From: JAMLHH01 sp037189845
GTDB lineage: Bacteria > Bacteroidota > Bacteroidia > Chitinophagales > JADIYW01
Assembly (NCBI GenBank): GCA_037189845.1
Contig: JBBCIS010000008.1
Span: 639,015 to 703,014 of the forward strand
Direction of reading: 5' to 3'
DNA length: 64,000 nt
The notes under the pieces were generated by a model, which did no database searches, was not told the origin of the DNA, and worked only from the letters and a program-made list of their open reading frames with translations. Positions within the stretch are counted from its first letter, which is position 1; each line of letters starts with the position of its first letter. A program made the position numbers and the translations under genes. Below are positions 1-9,871 of the stretch, in pieces.

Positions 1-951
1 CACCCGTGATCTCAGAAAATCCGCATCCTGATGTATCATGATATTGTTGTACAGCTCTCTGGATTTGACAGGGACAGAATCATCTCTTGCTCCCAGATCT
101 TCCACAGCATATACATCTACTTTCCGAATAAAATATTTCCTATGTAAGGAGTCATCTTTCGGTGCCTGAATACGTAATTGTACATCTATAGAATCTCCTG
201 CTTTGGCAGTATCTATCACATAAAAAATATCCTGTGCATCAAAATCATAATATCCGAATCTCCGGATAAACTCTGCCAGCTCTGTCCTGTCTGAAGTAAA
301 ATGTTCCAGCTGATAGATATTCCCCTCTTTAACCTGCAAGTTTTTTTCAAATCTTCGAAACAGAGTATCCAGCTGTGTACCGAAGCTTTGTTTTTCAAAT
401 GAGCGGATATAAGTAGGTCCGTTGTGTTGGATCTGATAAAGATATTTACCGGTTTTGTTTTTTATAACAGCTTTGCTGCTAACCTGCGTATTGAAATATC
501 CGTTGTCCTGCATGGTTTTCTGGACAACTTTTTCCATCGTCAAAGGATCTACATCTGACATCAGTACAGGCTTCTCTCCTATCTTGTTTTTCAGCCAGTG
601 CTTCAGGCTTTTTTTCTTTTCCGGATTAGGTTCTACTTTGCTGTACAGCCATTGCTTGGTATAGAATAATCCTAAAAATTTGGAATTGGCTTTGGGCGAT
701 AATTTATCTTTGACAACCGGTTCTAAATCTTTCTTTTTTACTATAACCGATGGATTAGAAAACTCCAGATCTGCACCCTGATACATGACGTCTCCTTCTT
801 TGAGAAACTTCGATGGACTGCATCCTATAATGATTACAGACGATATACAACAGACAATAGACAACAGACGGCAGGATACGGACGAGGCCATTGTCGTTAT
901 TTCTGATAATAGCAGTATCTGTAGGCTTTTTCGTTCTGTCTTTTGTTTCAT
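1..951 (-). CDS. tamL: TamL, outer-membrane assembly lipoprotein (N-terminal part, cut by window edge)
   Basis: The reading frame is open for 317 codons from an ATG at 951 to the left edge, so the C-terminal beta-barrel lies outside the window. The N-terminus has a hydrophobic stretch ending in IIIGC followed by SPSKFLKEGD, a lipobox and the 'KFLKEG' start typical of Bacteroidota TamL (BamA/TamA superfamily). The region after it, with a WLYSK...WLKNKIGEKPVL block and a repeated alpha/beta pattern, fits POTRA-type periplasmic domains. TamL is the outer-membrane partner of the inner-membrane protein TamB, encoded at 3285-8213 on the same strand. An internal ATG at 891 gives a more compact signal peptide with the lipidated Cys at residue 24 and may be the true start. 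I am fairly sure of the family, less of the exact start. Confidence 0.72.
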   Translation of the reverse strand, partial: MKQKTERKSLQILLLSEITTMASSVSCRLLSIVCCISSVIIIGCSPSKFLKEGDVMYQGADLEFSNPSVIVKKKDLEPVVKDKLSPKANSKFLGLFYTKQWLYSKVEPNPEKKKSLKHWLKNKIGEKPVLMSDVDPLTMEKVVQKTMQDNGYFNTQVSSKAVIKNKTGKYLYQIQHNGPTYIRSFEKQSFGTQLDTLFRRFEKNLQVKEGNIYQLEHFTSDRTELAEFIRRFGYYDFDAQDIFYVIDTAKAGDSIDVQLRIQAPKDDSLHRKYFIRKVDVYAVEDLGARDDSVPVKSRELYNNIMIHQDADFLRSRV

Positions 952-1546
952 CTCATGAATTTTTCCCGACAACAAAAGTATATCAATTACAAGTATTGCG
1001 CAAAAGTAGCACTCAGATCGCAGATTTGTAAAATTTAGTAAGATTTAATCTGTGCTATACTTTCCTCAGGGTAAAACGCTCAGCATAGGTAACTAAGGAG
1101 ATCATGGTCACCCGTCAAACTATATCGAAATGCGACTTGTCAAGCTAAAGAATGAGTAAAAGCAACAACTATCAAAATGCATTAAACTAATCCAAACTAT
1201 AATTTAAAAATCTTAGAATGGTCGATGTCGATGGATAAATATACCCGAAACAGTCGAATAAAGTAAAAATGATCTGTTACATTTTTCCAATCTATATCCT
1301 GCGCCACTGACTTTACAGGCGTGACATTCACAAGACAAAGACTCTGGCAAAAATCCCCACCTTTATACGATATAAAAATTTAGCTTTTACTTTATAACTA
1401 AGCTTAATATCAAGAGAAAACACTGAGAGAAGTTTTGGAAATTTTCATCATCGAGAATAATGCAGGACGTTGAGTATATCCGAAATGTGGGAAATATAGG
1501 AATAGTGGAAAAACGGTTGTCCTGTAAAAATTTAATACCCTGATGT

Positions 1547-1573
1547 CCAATGTATGCGTTACATTATATGGAC
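1547..1573. promoter_or_regulatory. Imperfect dyad upstream of the flavin-binding stress gene
   Basis: AATGTA at 1549-1554 is matched by TACATT at 1560-1565 around a 5-bp centre. TCC/GTCC-like and GGAC ends flank it. It lies 24-50 bp before the ATG at 1597, a place where an operator could sit. The rest of the 952-1546 stretch shows no convincing gene. Purely a pattern observation. Confidence 0.2.
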
Positions 1574-1596
1574 TTAATTTTAAAAGCAGCAACATT

Positions 1597-2103
1597 ATGA
1601 GTACAGAGAATTTGCACAGCAGGGAAGCCATTGACAAAATCAGGGAAATGGTAGATAAGATTGACATTAGTATGATGTGTTCTTTTACTTCGGAAAGTGA
1701 TTATCCGCACGCGGTTCCTATGAGCCGACAGGAAGTGGATGAAGATGGTAATATCTGGTTTCTGTTTTCTTCGGAAAGCGAAACGCACCGGAATCTCCTG
1801 AAGAACAATAAGGTCAGCTTGCTTTATGCTCACGTCGGCGATTACAATTTTTTGAGCATCAACGGGACAGCTGAAATCTCACAGGACAAGGAACGGATTG
1901 ATAAATACTGGAACAAGATGATTGAGGCCTGGTTCGAGAAAGGGAAAGACGACCCTCGTATCCGGGTATTGAAAGTGACGCCGGAGGATGCTCATTATTG
2001 GGACAATAAATCCAACAAGCTGATTACACTCATGAAAATCGTAACGAGTGCAGTTTCGGGACAACAGCTGGATATTGGCAGAGAGGGTGAGCTGAATTTA
2101 TAG
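1597..2103 (+). CDS. Pyridoxamine 5'-phosphate oxidase-like / general stress protein 26 family protein
   Basis: A 168-residue protein from ATG 1597 (an upstream in-frame ATG at 1543 would add 18 residues that do not look like the family). The order of elements is that of the split-barrel flavin-binding fold: an N-terminal helix (AIDKIREMVDKID), a first strand with MMCSFTS, then YPHAVPMSRQEVDEDGNIWF, the segment LLKNNKVSLLYA, and LSINGTAEISQDKERIDKYW. These are the hallmarks of the 'general stress protein 26' group of pyridoxamine-phosphate-oxidase-like proteins, which usually bind FMN or FAD; the physiological substrate is unknown. It is cytosolic, with no signal peptide. It stands alone on the plus strand between two minus-strand genes. 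The family call is strong; enzymatic activity is not shown by the sequence. Confidence 0.85.
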   Translation: MSTENLHSREAIDKIREMVDKIDISMMCSFTSESDYPHAVPMSRQEVDEDGNIWFLFSSESETHRNLLKNNKVSLLYAHVGDYNFLSINGTAEISQDKERIDKYWNKMIEAWFEKGKDDPRIRVLKVTPEDAHYWDNKSNKLITLMKIVTSAVSGQQLDIGREGELNL

Positions 2104-2761
2104 TTTGCCGGTAGGATGAGTCAGATAATTTTTCAATTCATTAAAATAATAAGTATTATGAGAAACAGCCCCAAGGTAGGCGACAATTTGGGATAAGTTC
2201 CGCCAAAAGAACTGGATGCTTTGACAGTAAAATTTGCCCGACATAACCATCCGCAATACCCTACGACTCAAAAACGGAAGTAGAAAAATCTGAAGCGATG
2301 AGCATGAAAAGTAAGGTGCGTTTTGAGTCGATGACGTGAGCAAAACGTCTTTGGATAAGATGAAACAGGAATTGGAGAAAGAAGATACTATGGCAGTTCT
2401 GATTGCTTCGCACGTCGGAAAACAGAATTCAAAGAAGAAAAAGAGAAGGAAATTCAGCACTCTTACCTTAAGAAAGCGTCAGTTTGTTATGGCGCATTTT
2501 ATACACATGAGGGCGACTCAGTCAATAAACTTGCGGACAATCATGATTAGTTGCAATCAAACGGTATTATACTCCACGTAAATACACTATTCCTTTGGCT
2601 TGAGCTTTTGCGATTTGAATATTATACAAATTGCAACTTTAAAATTTTACAGCCGTTAATGCCAACGTCCCGCGAATACGGGAATATACAGAACAATGAG
2701 GCGGAGCCTGAATGGAGCTGTATGAATGTATCGGTAGTATCAAACTATAAAATTTCAGGTA
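2104..2761. other. Gene-poor, apparently decayed stretch
   Basis: No intact gene of convincing length is present. A 28-codon frame encoding VPPKELDALTVKFAR and a second frame opening at GTG 2336 (SKTSLDKMKQELEKEDTMAV) read like pieces of one or two former proteins broken by stops and frameshifts. I cannot name the ancestor. The 81-codon frame at 2336-2581 is lysine-rich and loses coding character towards its end, so I do not call it as a gene. Confidence 0.35.
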
Positions 2762-3025
2762 ATGGAAAGCAGCAGATTCTTTACCATATTAGGCTGGACA
2801 GCGACGGGAACAGCAATGGCAATGTATATTTCCTATATCCCTCAAATCAGCAGCAACCTTAACGGAATGAAAGGCGATTGGCTGCAACCTCTGGTCGCCG
2901 GTATCAACTGTACGCTATGGGTGACTTATGGTATCCTGAAAAAGCCCAAACGTGACTGGCCTATCATTGTCGCCAATCTTCCCGGTATTATATTCGGATT
3001 TTTTGCCTTCCTTACAGCCATTTGA
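2762..3025 (+). CDS. SemiSWEET-type sugar transporter
   Basis: An 87-residue integral membrane protein with three hydrophobic segments, the size and topology of bacterial SemiSWEETs, which form a dimeric six-helix pore for facilitated sugar diffusion across the inner membrane. Visible hallmarks are the PQ motif in the first helix (YISYIPQI), GDWLQPLVAGINCTLWVTYG in the second and KRDWPIIVANLPGIIFGF in the third, with the conserved W and N of the substrate pocket. The start ATG at 2762 gives the usual short N-terminus before the first helix. It has no obvious operon partner: upstream is decayed sequence, and downstream 260 bp lead to the end of the convergent tamB. The family call is confident; the transported sugar cannot be read from the sequence. 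Confidence 0.85.
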   Translation: MESSRFFTILGWTATGTAMAMYISYIPQISSNLNGMKGDWLQPLVAGINCTLWVTYGILKKPKRDWPIIVANLPGIIFGFFAFLTAI

Positions 3026-3284
3026 TAAGCTGCAGGTAAGCAGTAATGACTGGAAATACGGCTGACTGTACAGCAAAGCAGTTAATCCCTAACTCCACAG
3101 AATTAAACAACTTCCTTGCATAAAGTTATAAAAATCATAAAGTTTTTCACTTCAATTTAATGCATTCAGTAGAATTTGCTGTTCAAATGTATATTAATGA
3201 CTTTCAATAAATATGACACAGGCAGATCGTTCCTCTGTAGGAACCCGTTGAACTTTTACATTCTTGTAGAAAAAACAACTATAA

Positions 3285-6200
3285 TCACTTCTTCCGCTTC
3301 ACTATCTTCCCAAATTTGGTTTTATACGAGAATCCTGCTCCGGTACGCCAGAGATTGTTTTCGTTGAGAACATCGTAATCAGTTTTCTGAAAAACTTTCA
3401 CACGATATTTGCCATCTTCCGTGATTTTATATTCGAGTACAAAATCTCCGGCTACTCCCGACAATCCTTGTCTTTCTTCATTGCCCGAACCTACATCCAC
3501 ATTTCCACCAACACTGATAACTAATTTGTCGTTGAATAAAGTCTGGCTCACACCCAGATTAACTTCTGTAATCTGACCTCCACCTTCTGTGACCTGGTCA
3601 TCATACTGGTCCATATTGAAGTTAAACTCTAAACCCTCAGCACTACTCGCCAGCCTGTTCAGCTGGGTATTGATCAAATCTCCCACACTCCGCAATGCAG
3701 TGGATGTTCCTGTGGTAGCTATATTTCCGGTAGAACTACTACCAGTAAAGCTATTGAACAGCAATAAGCTGAAGACTTCTTTGTTGAGGTCGGATTCGTT
3801 GAGTCTCAGCCTGTCCAATGCCTGAGTGACCGAGCTTCCCACCGGGCCGGAAGAAGATTCCGGTATTTCTATATCAAATTTCAGTTCAGGCGCTGACAAT
3901 CTACCCTGTGCATTGAGCACAACCCCGACATTGGCACGTTTTCGGACATTATCTTTTTCCGATTCGCTCAGCATGCTTACATCATTATTCAGCAAAGGCA
4001 AAGTGCTTGCCTGTGTATTATATCTGGCTTTGATATCCAGCATAGCATTCATCACATCTCCTGTGAAAGTAACTTTACCACCCGGTACGATTTCAAAGTT
4101 TTTCTTCAAAAGATTCTGGAATGAGAACCTGTAATTTCCTTCTTTCACTGTATAAACACCTGTTATATCCAGATTGCCTGATGGCGGGATTTTCACCAGA
4201 AGCTGCGCATTACCCCTGATTTCAAGATTGTCTCCGGTAATCGGATCGATGACGATACTGACAGTAGCATCATCCGTCACGTTGACTTCTATAGTCAAAT
4301 CAATTTGAGTGGACAGCTGATACTTTAATTTCGCAATACTATCCACTTGCTGTTCGGTATAATTATCTAATCCGTCTACAAAAACTATATAGGATTCCTG
4401 TTGCAGAATGGCATCACCGGAAATGAGCTGAACGCCCACATCTGTTTTAGGCTGTGTTGTCACTTTTACATTGATCACAGGCAAATCCAGATCTCCTTTG
4501 ATAGTAGCGTTGGCGTTTGCGTATAGCTTACCGTAGAATAAAGCATCCGGTAATTTTTCACTGTTCAGGAAAGTGAAATTTTTCGAATCCAGCTTCAGAT
4601 CAAATCTGAACTTCTGAAACAATTCATGGGCAATACTACCCGACAACCTGGCCTGATTGGAAGCACTGTCTGTAAAAACAAAATTGGGCTGGATGGCAGC
4701 ATCAGTGATACCAATCGTTCCGTTTTTAATCGTGTACTGAGTTCCTAAAGCTTCCACTTTTGCACTCACATTATCTAATTGCAGCTGACCATTGACGCTC
4801 GGTGCTTCTACTGTACCTTTGACATCTATCTTACCTTTTATCGCTCCTGAAACATTGCTCGCTACTGAAGTCAGAAAAGGTTCAAAAGGTGCTAAAACTA
4901 TGTTTTTCACATCCAGCGAAGCATTGACTCCGCCATCTGAAATATTGTATTTTGCATCGGCCTGTAAAAGATTTTCTCCACCTGTCAGAGATAAAACAGC
5001 GTTTACCAAATCACCTCTTTTATCAGCATTCAGCTTTAAATCTCCTACTGTCTGGTTATTGACCGCAATCTTCTGAATGCTCAGATCTCCTTCTATCGGA
5101 GCTTCTGCACCTGTCAGCCCCACTTTCAAATCGCCATTGATTTCACCTTTGAAAGTAGTAGAATCGAATTTGATGAGCTGTAAAATATTGTTGATATCAA
5201 ACTGTGCAAAAGCTACGTTCAACAAGGAAGTATCTCCTCCTACAGAAAGGCTTTGTCCATTGGAGCTCAGTTTTATGGTTGGAATTTCGGCGATATTTTT
5301 AATGTTCAAAGGGGCTTCCTGCAGTACATTCCATTCTTTAAAATTGAGATAAAAAGGGTCTTCCAGATTCAGGAACATCTCCTCTCCTGTACCGTCTATC
5401 ATCGCATTGAATCCCAGTCTGTAATTCACGGAATCTTCTACAACTTTTGCGCTCAGCTTCGCACGTTTTTCACTCATGGAAGCATCTACTTTAATAGTAG
5501 GAATAGACATGGTTTCAGATAATTGTACGGATATAATGGACAAAGCCGTTTTCAACTGCCCGCCCTGATTGTCACCCGACATCTGGATATCTTTGATCAC
5601 AATATCACCATATTGCACCTCCGGAACAGATAATTTCAAATCACTCAGATTATTAGGAGCATCCAGTGAAAAAGTCAGGCTTGCAGTATCCAGCTTTCTC
5701 AAATCCACCTGAAACATCTGCGCCAGCTTGGTCGGGTCTTTTATCGAAACTTCTACATTCACATAATCCTGACGGATAGAATCTGTTTTGGCTTCTGATA
5801 CCGCATCATCGGTTTCAGGACCTCCTACAAAAGATGAAACAGGAAAATACTGGTCGGCAAAATTGGTAAATATCACCGGCAAATCTGCTGTTTTGTAATT
5901 ACCCGTCAGCTTTGCATTCAAAACCGGAGATTGTAAAGTCAGCTCACGGTTTTTACCTTCGGGAATCTCCGCTGTGAAATGTATAGAATCTGCTCTCCAG
6001 GTTGTGCTGTCATTTTTCAGAACAATATCCTTGATAGAAGCATAGCCCAGGATATCATCCACGGTGTAACCCTGTAGATCTGCATCAATTTTCAATTGCA
6101 CGCTCAACGGGTAGCTCAACAGATTCATCGTGTGCAGATTCAAAGTATCTATTTGTCCCTGTACTTTTATCACCGGAATACTGTCATTCAAATCCGCAAA

Positions 6201-8213
6201 ACCTTCGATTCTCAATTGAGCATTCGGATCATTCGCCTCTATCAGACCATCAAATTTCTTGCTGTCCACCTGACCATTGACCAATAAATCTCTGAATGTA
6301 TATCCCTGAAAAGTCACATCGTCTACCTGTAGCTTGAGCTGAGTCTGCAAATCTTCCAATGTCATCCCTTTACCGTCCACTTCAATATTCGCATTCAGAT
6401 ATCCCAGGCTATCATTTTGCAGGATTTTTTGCAAAGCAATTTCATTCAAAGCTATCGTTCCTTTGTACTCAGCATTGGAGTAATCTTTGTTCATTTTCAC
6501 CAATAAATCCGCTATAATAGCACCCACGGAACTATTCAGCGTACCGTCCACATCATAATCATACAAGCCGCCTTTGACCTTACCTTTAAAAGATGCTGTT
6601 TCCACAGCTTTCAATTGCGCAGGAGCATCCATCACCGCTTCCAGATCTTTTACGCCTGTGGTCAGATGTTGTACAGACAAATCATATCTCAACCGCTCCG
6701 TATTCATTACATTCTGCACCCGACCATTGAGCTTCGCACCAGTCTGGCTTTGAGTCAAAAGTTCGAGATTCTGAACATTCAGATTCGCTAAAGTTCCCTG
6801 CAAAGCACCTTTCAGCTCTACCCTACCCAATCTGTCTGCCTGAGGTTTCAAAGTACCTTTCGGCAAAAACGGTTTCACCTCCGCAATATGCGTACGTGCA
6901 TCCACACGGACATTGTTCAGAGCCAGCTGATTCATATCCATCGCATGACGGACATTTCCCGAAAGAAATACTGAATTCCAGGCAATCTGTGCACTCAGAT
7001 GCTGAACAGTGATATCATCTACACGACCATCAATCAGGCCATCCACCACCAGCATCTCATTTTTCAGATGCTGAATTTCTGCGATGCTATCCAGAGACGG
7101 CACAAAATATATCACATCCTGCAATGCCAGCTTCAAAGAATCCACCATCAGATGAGCCTGAGTCTGCGCATCCATATCGAGCAGCTGCGCATATCCGGCA
7201 TATTGCAAAGCCACATCCGCACTCCCCTGGCTACGGGCAGTCAGCAGCTCAAAACCTCTGACAGCAGCCTGTTTTTCATCAAAAGATATTTCTCCTTTCA
7301 AAGATTTCAGGTTAAAGCGCTCATTCAGCTGCACAGAAATATCTTCCACGTTGAGCTGAGCCAGCTTTTCATCCACACGCACATCTTTCAGAGCGATATT
7401 CAGGTTGCGGGCATCTACATACTGAGGATTAAAATAGCGGCCATTTTCTGTATTTCCATACTGATAAAAGAGATTTGAATTTTTCAGATTCAGCCGGTCT
7501 ACCATCACTGTCAATCCCAAATCCTTCAACGGAAAAATCACTTCAGGAACAATAGTATCTACTGCTTCGGGTAATGTTTCCGGTGGCGGCAAATCAAACA
7601 TTTTTGCCTGTAAATTCAAACTATCCACCTCAAACTTCACTACATGAAAGAGCATTTTATCCAAATCCATTTCTTTCATTTTCAGCGTTGTCTGCGCCAG
7701 ATTTGCACCAATATTTCCGGACAACAAATCCGCTTTTGCACGGATATCTTTCAGATGCACCTCCCCTATTTTTATCACAAAAGATGATGTACTTTCTGTC
7801 GTATCTTCCGAAGCAAAAGCATCTACGATAAACTGATAGCTGAATGTAGAATCCTGCGCCTGCTTAAGATGAGCTACGGCATGGTCTAAAGTAATTTTTT
7901 CAAGATTCACCTCACTTTTCAGCAAGCCGAACAGCGAAATATCTACCTTTAAATCTTTGGCATAGAGTAAAGTATCACCCTCCAGATCTTCCACATAAAT
8001 TCCTTTCACCCGTACATTATCCAGAAAATTGATAGCAATCTTCTCCACCGAAATAGTCGAGCCTACTTTACCTGACAACCAGTTGACAGCCAGATGAGTG
8101 ACCTTAGTTTGAATAAACGGAATCTGCAGGAGCAACAGTAATACCAACAGCAATGCAAGCACCCCTCCGATGCCGTAAGCCAAGTACCTGATTATTTTCT
8201 TAATAACTTTCAA
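3285..8213 (-). CDS. tamB: TamB, translocation and assembly module protein (DUF490 family)
   Basis: A 1642-residue protein with one N-terminal membrane anchor (about residues 10-31, leucine-rich) followed by a very long beta-rich periplasmic part. The start (GKVGSTISVEKIAINFLDNVRVKG) is AsmA-like. The C-terminal 350 residues carry the TamB/DUF490 domain, seen in GNLDITGVYTVKEGNYRF, ILQQESYIVFVDG, SLLLFNSF and the amphipathic end VISVGGNVDVG...EYKITEDGKYRVKVF. TamB forms a hydrophobic groove spanning the periplasm and works with the outer-membrane lipoprotein TamL in envelope assembly, and probably in phospholipid transport. It is on the same strand as tamL but 2.3 kb of unrelated sequence separates the two. 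Length fits Bacteroidota TamB proteins. The call is firm. Confidence 0.95.
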   Translation of the reverse strand: MKVIKKIIRYLAYGIGGVLALLLVLLLLLQIPFIQTKVTHLAVNWLSGKVGSTISVEKIAINFLDNVRVKGIYVEDLEGDTLLYAKDLKVDISLFGLLKSEVNLEKITLDHAVAHLKQAQDSTFSYQFIVDAFASEDTTESTSSFVIKIGEVHLKDIRAKADLLSGNIGANLAQTTLKMKEMDLDKMLFHVVKFEVDSLNLQAKMFDLPPPETLPEAVDTIVPEVIFPLKDLGLTVMVDRLNLKNSNLFYQYGNTENGRYFNPQYVDARNLNIALKDVRVDEKLAQLNVEDISVQLNERFNLKSLKGEISFDEKQAAVRGFELLTARSQGSADVALQYAGYAQLLDMDAQTQAHLMVDSLKLALQDVIYFVPSLDSIAEIQHLKNEMLVVDGLIDGRVDDITVQHLSAQIAWNSVFLSGNVRHAMDMNQLALNNVRVDARTHIAEVKPFLPKGTLKPQADRLGRVELKGALQGTLANLNVQNLELLTQSQTGAKLNGRVQNVMNTERLRYDLSVQHLTTGVKDLEAVMDAPAQLKAVETASFKGKVKGGLYDYDVDGTLNSSVGAIIADLLVKMNKDYSNAEYKGTIALNEIALQKILQNDSLGYLNANIEVDGKGMTLEDLQTQLKLQVDDVTFQGYTFRDLLVNGQVDSKKFDGLIEANDPNAQLRIEGFADLNDSIPVIKVQGQIDTLNLHTMNLLSYPLSVQLKIDADLQGYTVDDILGYASIKDIVLKNDSTTWRADSIHFTAEIPEGKNRELTLQSPVLNAKLTGNYKTADLPVIFTNFADQYFPVSSFVGGPETDDAVSEAKTDSIRQDYVNVEVSIKDPTKLAQMFQVDLRKLDTASLTFSLDAPNNLSDLKLSVPEVQYGDIVIKDIQMSGDNQGGQLKTALSIISVQLSETMSIPTIKVDASMSEKRAKLSAKVVEDSVNYRLGFNAMIDGTGEEMFLNLEDPFYLNFKEWNVLQEAPLNIKNIAEIPTIKLSSNGQSLSVGGDTSLLNVAFAQFDINNILQLIKFDSTTFKGEINGDLKVGLTGAEAPIEGDLSIQKIAVNNQTVGDLKLNADKRGDLVNAVLSLTGGENLLQADAKYNISDGGVNASLDVKNIVLAPFEPFLTSVASNVSGAIKGKIDVKGTVEAPSVNGQLQLDNVSAKVEALGTQYTIKNGTIGITDAAIQPNFVFTDSASNQARLSGSIAHELFQKFRFDLKLDSKNFTFLNSEKLPDALFYGKLYANANATIKGDLDLPVINVKVTTQPKTDVGVQLISGDAILQQESYIVFVDGLDNYTEQQVDSIAKLKYQLSTQIDLTIEVNVTDDATVSIVIDPITGDNLEIRGNAQLLVKIPPSGNLDITGVYTVKEGNYRFSFQNLLKKNFEIVPGGKVTFTGDVMNAMLDIKARYNTQASTLPLLNNDVSMLSESEKDNVRKRANVGVVLNAQGRLSAPELKFDIEIPESSSGPVGSSVTQALDRLRLNESDLNKEVFSLLLFNSFTGSSSTGNIATTGTSTALRSVGDLINTQLNRLASSAEGLEFNFNMDQYDDQVTEGGGQITEVNLGVSQTLFNDKLVISVGGNVDVGSGNEERQGLSGVAGDFVLEYKITEDGKYRVKVFQKTDYDVLNENNLWRTGAGFSYKTKFGKIVKRKK

Positions 8214-8329
8214 AATTCCTTTAAATCTCTGTAAAAATAACTACTTCGGCAACATATACACCCTGTTACGATACGAATTATTGCCTTGTATTACGCAGTC
8301 ACGACCATATAGTTTCAAAAAATGCAAAT

Positions 8330-8470
8330 ACAATGATGGCAGCTTTTCCGGCTATCGTTCATAGTCCTCGCTTCGTTGTTCCTCCTCGCTGCGGGCTGCG
8401 GCATACGCAACGCCGGAGACAGAGGAGGAGGCTGAGGGCTTGTGGTGGGTCTATGGAACCACCTCGAAAC
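8330..8470. repeat. GC-rich structured intergenic segment
   Basis: Within the otherwise AT-rich gap 8214-8735 this segment is clearly richer in G and C and contains inverted repeats: CCTCCTC at 8381-8387 against GAGGAGG copies at 8422-8431, and a GGTGG/CCACC pair around 8443-8461. Short open frames here have no family features. It resembles a dispersed structured intergenic element. The rest of the gap shows nothing I can name. Confidence 0.35.
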
Positions 8471-8735
8471 CAACGATGTTTCCATTACTTTTCCAGACAA
8501 TAATTTTCACAAAACCAATTCGCACAAATGCAAAACTTTGAAAAGTTCACATAGTTATAATTATTCATTAAAACATCTTACCTTTCTTTTCTCCTATGTA
8601 TATAACCGCTTTAAATGGCATTTACAGAGATTTTGGAGAGTAATTACATGGTAGATTAACACCATATTGTGCAAACACAAACGTGATGAGAAATTGCTAA
8701 AAACCGCTTAAATAATAACTTCTGAAAATAACTAT

Positions 8736-9185
8736 ATGGAAAATCAATATGAATTCGAATTTGATAAATATTTTAATCATTACTTTAATTATTTAATAAG
8801 ACGAGGTAATGTTAGTCAAAGTGGTAGAATGCAATACATTCAACGACTTGATTTAACCCAAACTAATTTGGGTAAATTAACAATAGAACAAGTAATAGCC
8901 AAAGCAATAAGCAAATTTGAAACAGAAGAATTACGTGAACGAGCAATAATACGTTCAGACGCGAAGTTATTCTTAGTAATAAATTATAAGGCTATGGTAT
9001 ATCTCCCTTTGAGAGATTCTCCAAAATTTTCAGAACTTGAGTTAAAAAAAGAAATATTCAGTGAAGTTCAAAAAATCTTGAAAGCTGCTCAGGAAATATC
9101 TACTGAGATTTCGGCACATCAGGTTCTTATCGCTGGAAGTAAGATATGGGATTCTCTAAAAACATTAAGCAGAGGAAGCTGGTAA
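8736..9185 (+). CDS. Hypothetical cytosolic protein, first gene of a two-gene unit
   Basis: A 149-residue protein I do not recognise. It lacks a signal peptide and membrane segments and looks mostly helical. It begins MENQYEFEFDKYFNHYF and contains a mixed charged segment (FETEELRERAIIRSDAKLF) and a C-terminal helix with AAQEISTEISAHQVLIAG. Base composition is markedly AT-rich compared with tamB and the metabolic genes beyond 11.4 kb, which suggests lateral acquisition. The stop is 10 bp before the ATG of a membrane protein gene, and both proteins begin MENQ, so the two are probably co-transcribed. Possible roles include an accessory or defence pair, but no motif establishes this. Confidence 0.6.
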   Translation: MENQYEFEFDKYFNHYFNYLIRRGNVSQSGRMQYIQRLDLTQTNLGKLTIEQVIAKAISKFETEELRERAIIRSDAKLFLVINYKAMVYLPLRDSPKFSELELKKEIFSEVQKILKAAQEISTEISAHQVLIAGSKIWDSLKTLSRGSW

Positions 9186-9195
9186 AATAAATACT

Positions 9196-9714
9196 ATGGA
9201 AAATCAAAGAGCAGCGGCAGGAATTCATGCAAGTATAAGTTCACAAATTTTTGGAGCTTCATTAGTCTTAATCGGTGTTCTAATAGGATATTTAGACATT
9301 AAAGATATCGAGTATTCTTCAACACCAGGAATCTTGACTTTTTTAAGTATATTTTTACTACTTGTTAGTACAATTATTGCCGGTAAAGGATTGCAAAAGT
9401 TGAGAGATAATGGAATTAATGGAAACTGGAGTCTTAACGATTTACACATTTACTTTAGGTTACAAACACTTTTAAATTATATATCCATAATTCTCTTTCT
9501 CATAATTGTTTTTAAAACAAACGGCGAATCAAAAGACGAAAAAAATGAATCCAAATTGATTGAAATTCAAACTCGACAATTCAAACAAGATTCAATAAAT
9601 GCTATTCAGATTAACAAACAAACTCAATTACTAATAAAGCAAATAGATTCTTTGAATTTACATATGAGAAATTTAAATTGTTGTAAAAAGAGAGTTAAAA
9701 AACCTTGCCCATAA
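9196..9714 (+). CDS. Hypothetical membrane protein with C-terminal coiled coil
   Basis: A 172-residue protein. Hydrophobic segments at about residues 16-34, 44-63 and 91-107 predict three membrane helices. The last third is charged and helical (QTRQFKQDSINAIQINKQTQ) and looks like a coiled coil, ending in a cysteine- and lysine-rich tail (NCCKKRVKKPCP). I do not recognise the family. It follows the 8736-9185 gene by 10 bp on the same strand and shares its AT-rich composition. A soluble protein paired with a small membrane protein that carries a coiled coil is an arrangement seen in some abortive-infection and toxin-type modules, but that is only an analogy here. Confidence 0.6.
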   Translation: MENQRAAAGIHASISSQIFGASLVLIGVLIGYLDIKDIEYSSTPGILTFLSIFLLLVSTIIAGKGLQKLRDNGINGNWSLNDLHIYFRLQTLLNYISIILFLIIVFKTNGESKDEKNESKLIEIQTRQFKQDSINAIQINKQTQLLIKQIDSLNLHMRNLNCCKKRVKKPCP

Positions 9715-9871
9715 ATCGCAACTTCTCATAACAGCGGTAACCATTGCACAACTCCATCATTTAAAAAAACGCTCATTTTCATCCAATTTTAGAGTTTCCT
9801 CATCTTTGATTTGAGTGTTAAATACTCCCGCTTTCAACCGTTGTATAACATTTTAAGACGACACACCCAAA

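Noticed and set aside
455..664. Plus-strand open frame of about 70 codons
   Set aside because: It is antisense to the tamL reading frame, which is open to the window edge and has lipobox and POTRA-like content.
2098..2460. Minus-strand frame of 120 codons rich in Phe and Ser
   Set aside because: Composition is that of an antisense shadow over lysine-rich sequence; no domain, and no plausible topology.
6999..7478. 159-codon plus-strand frame inside tamB
   Set aside because: Antisense to a clear TamB frame; histidine- and glutamine-rich translation is typical of a shadow.
8315..8500. Minus-strand frame in the GC-rich segment
   Set aside because: Low-complexity Pro/Arg/Ser content produced by the structured GC-rich DNA; no family features.
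9715..9871. Integron attC-like recombination site
   Set aside because: The spacer wording is suggestive, but I could not identify the paired inverted core sites or an integrase gene in the window.
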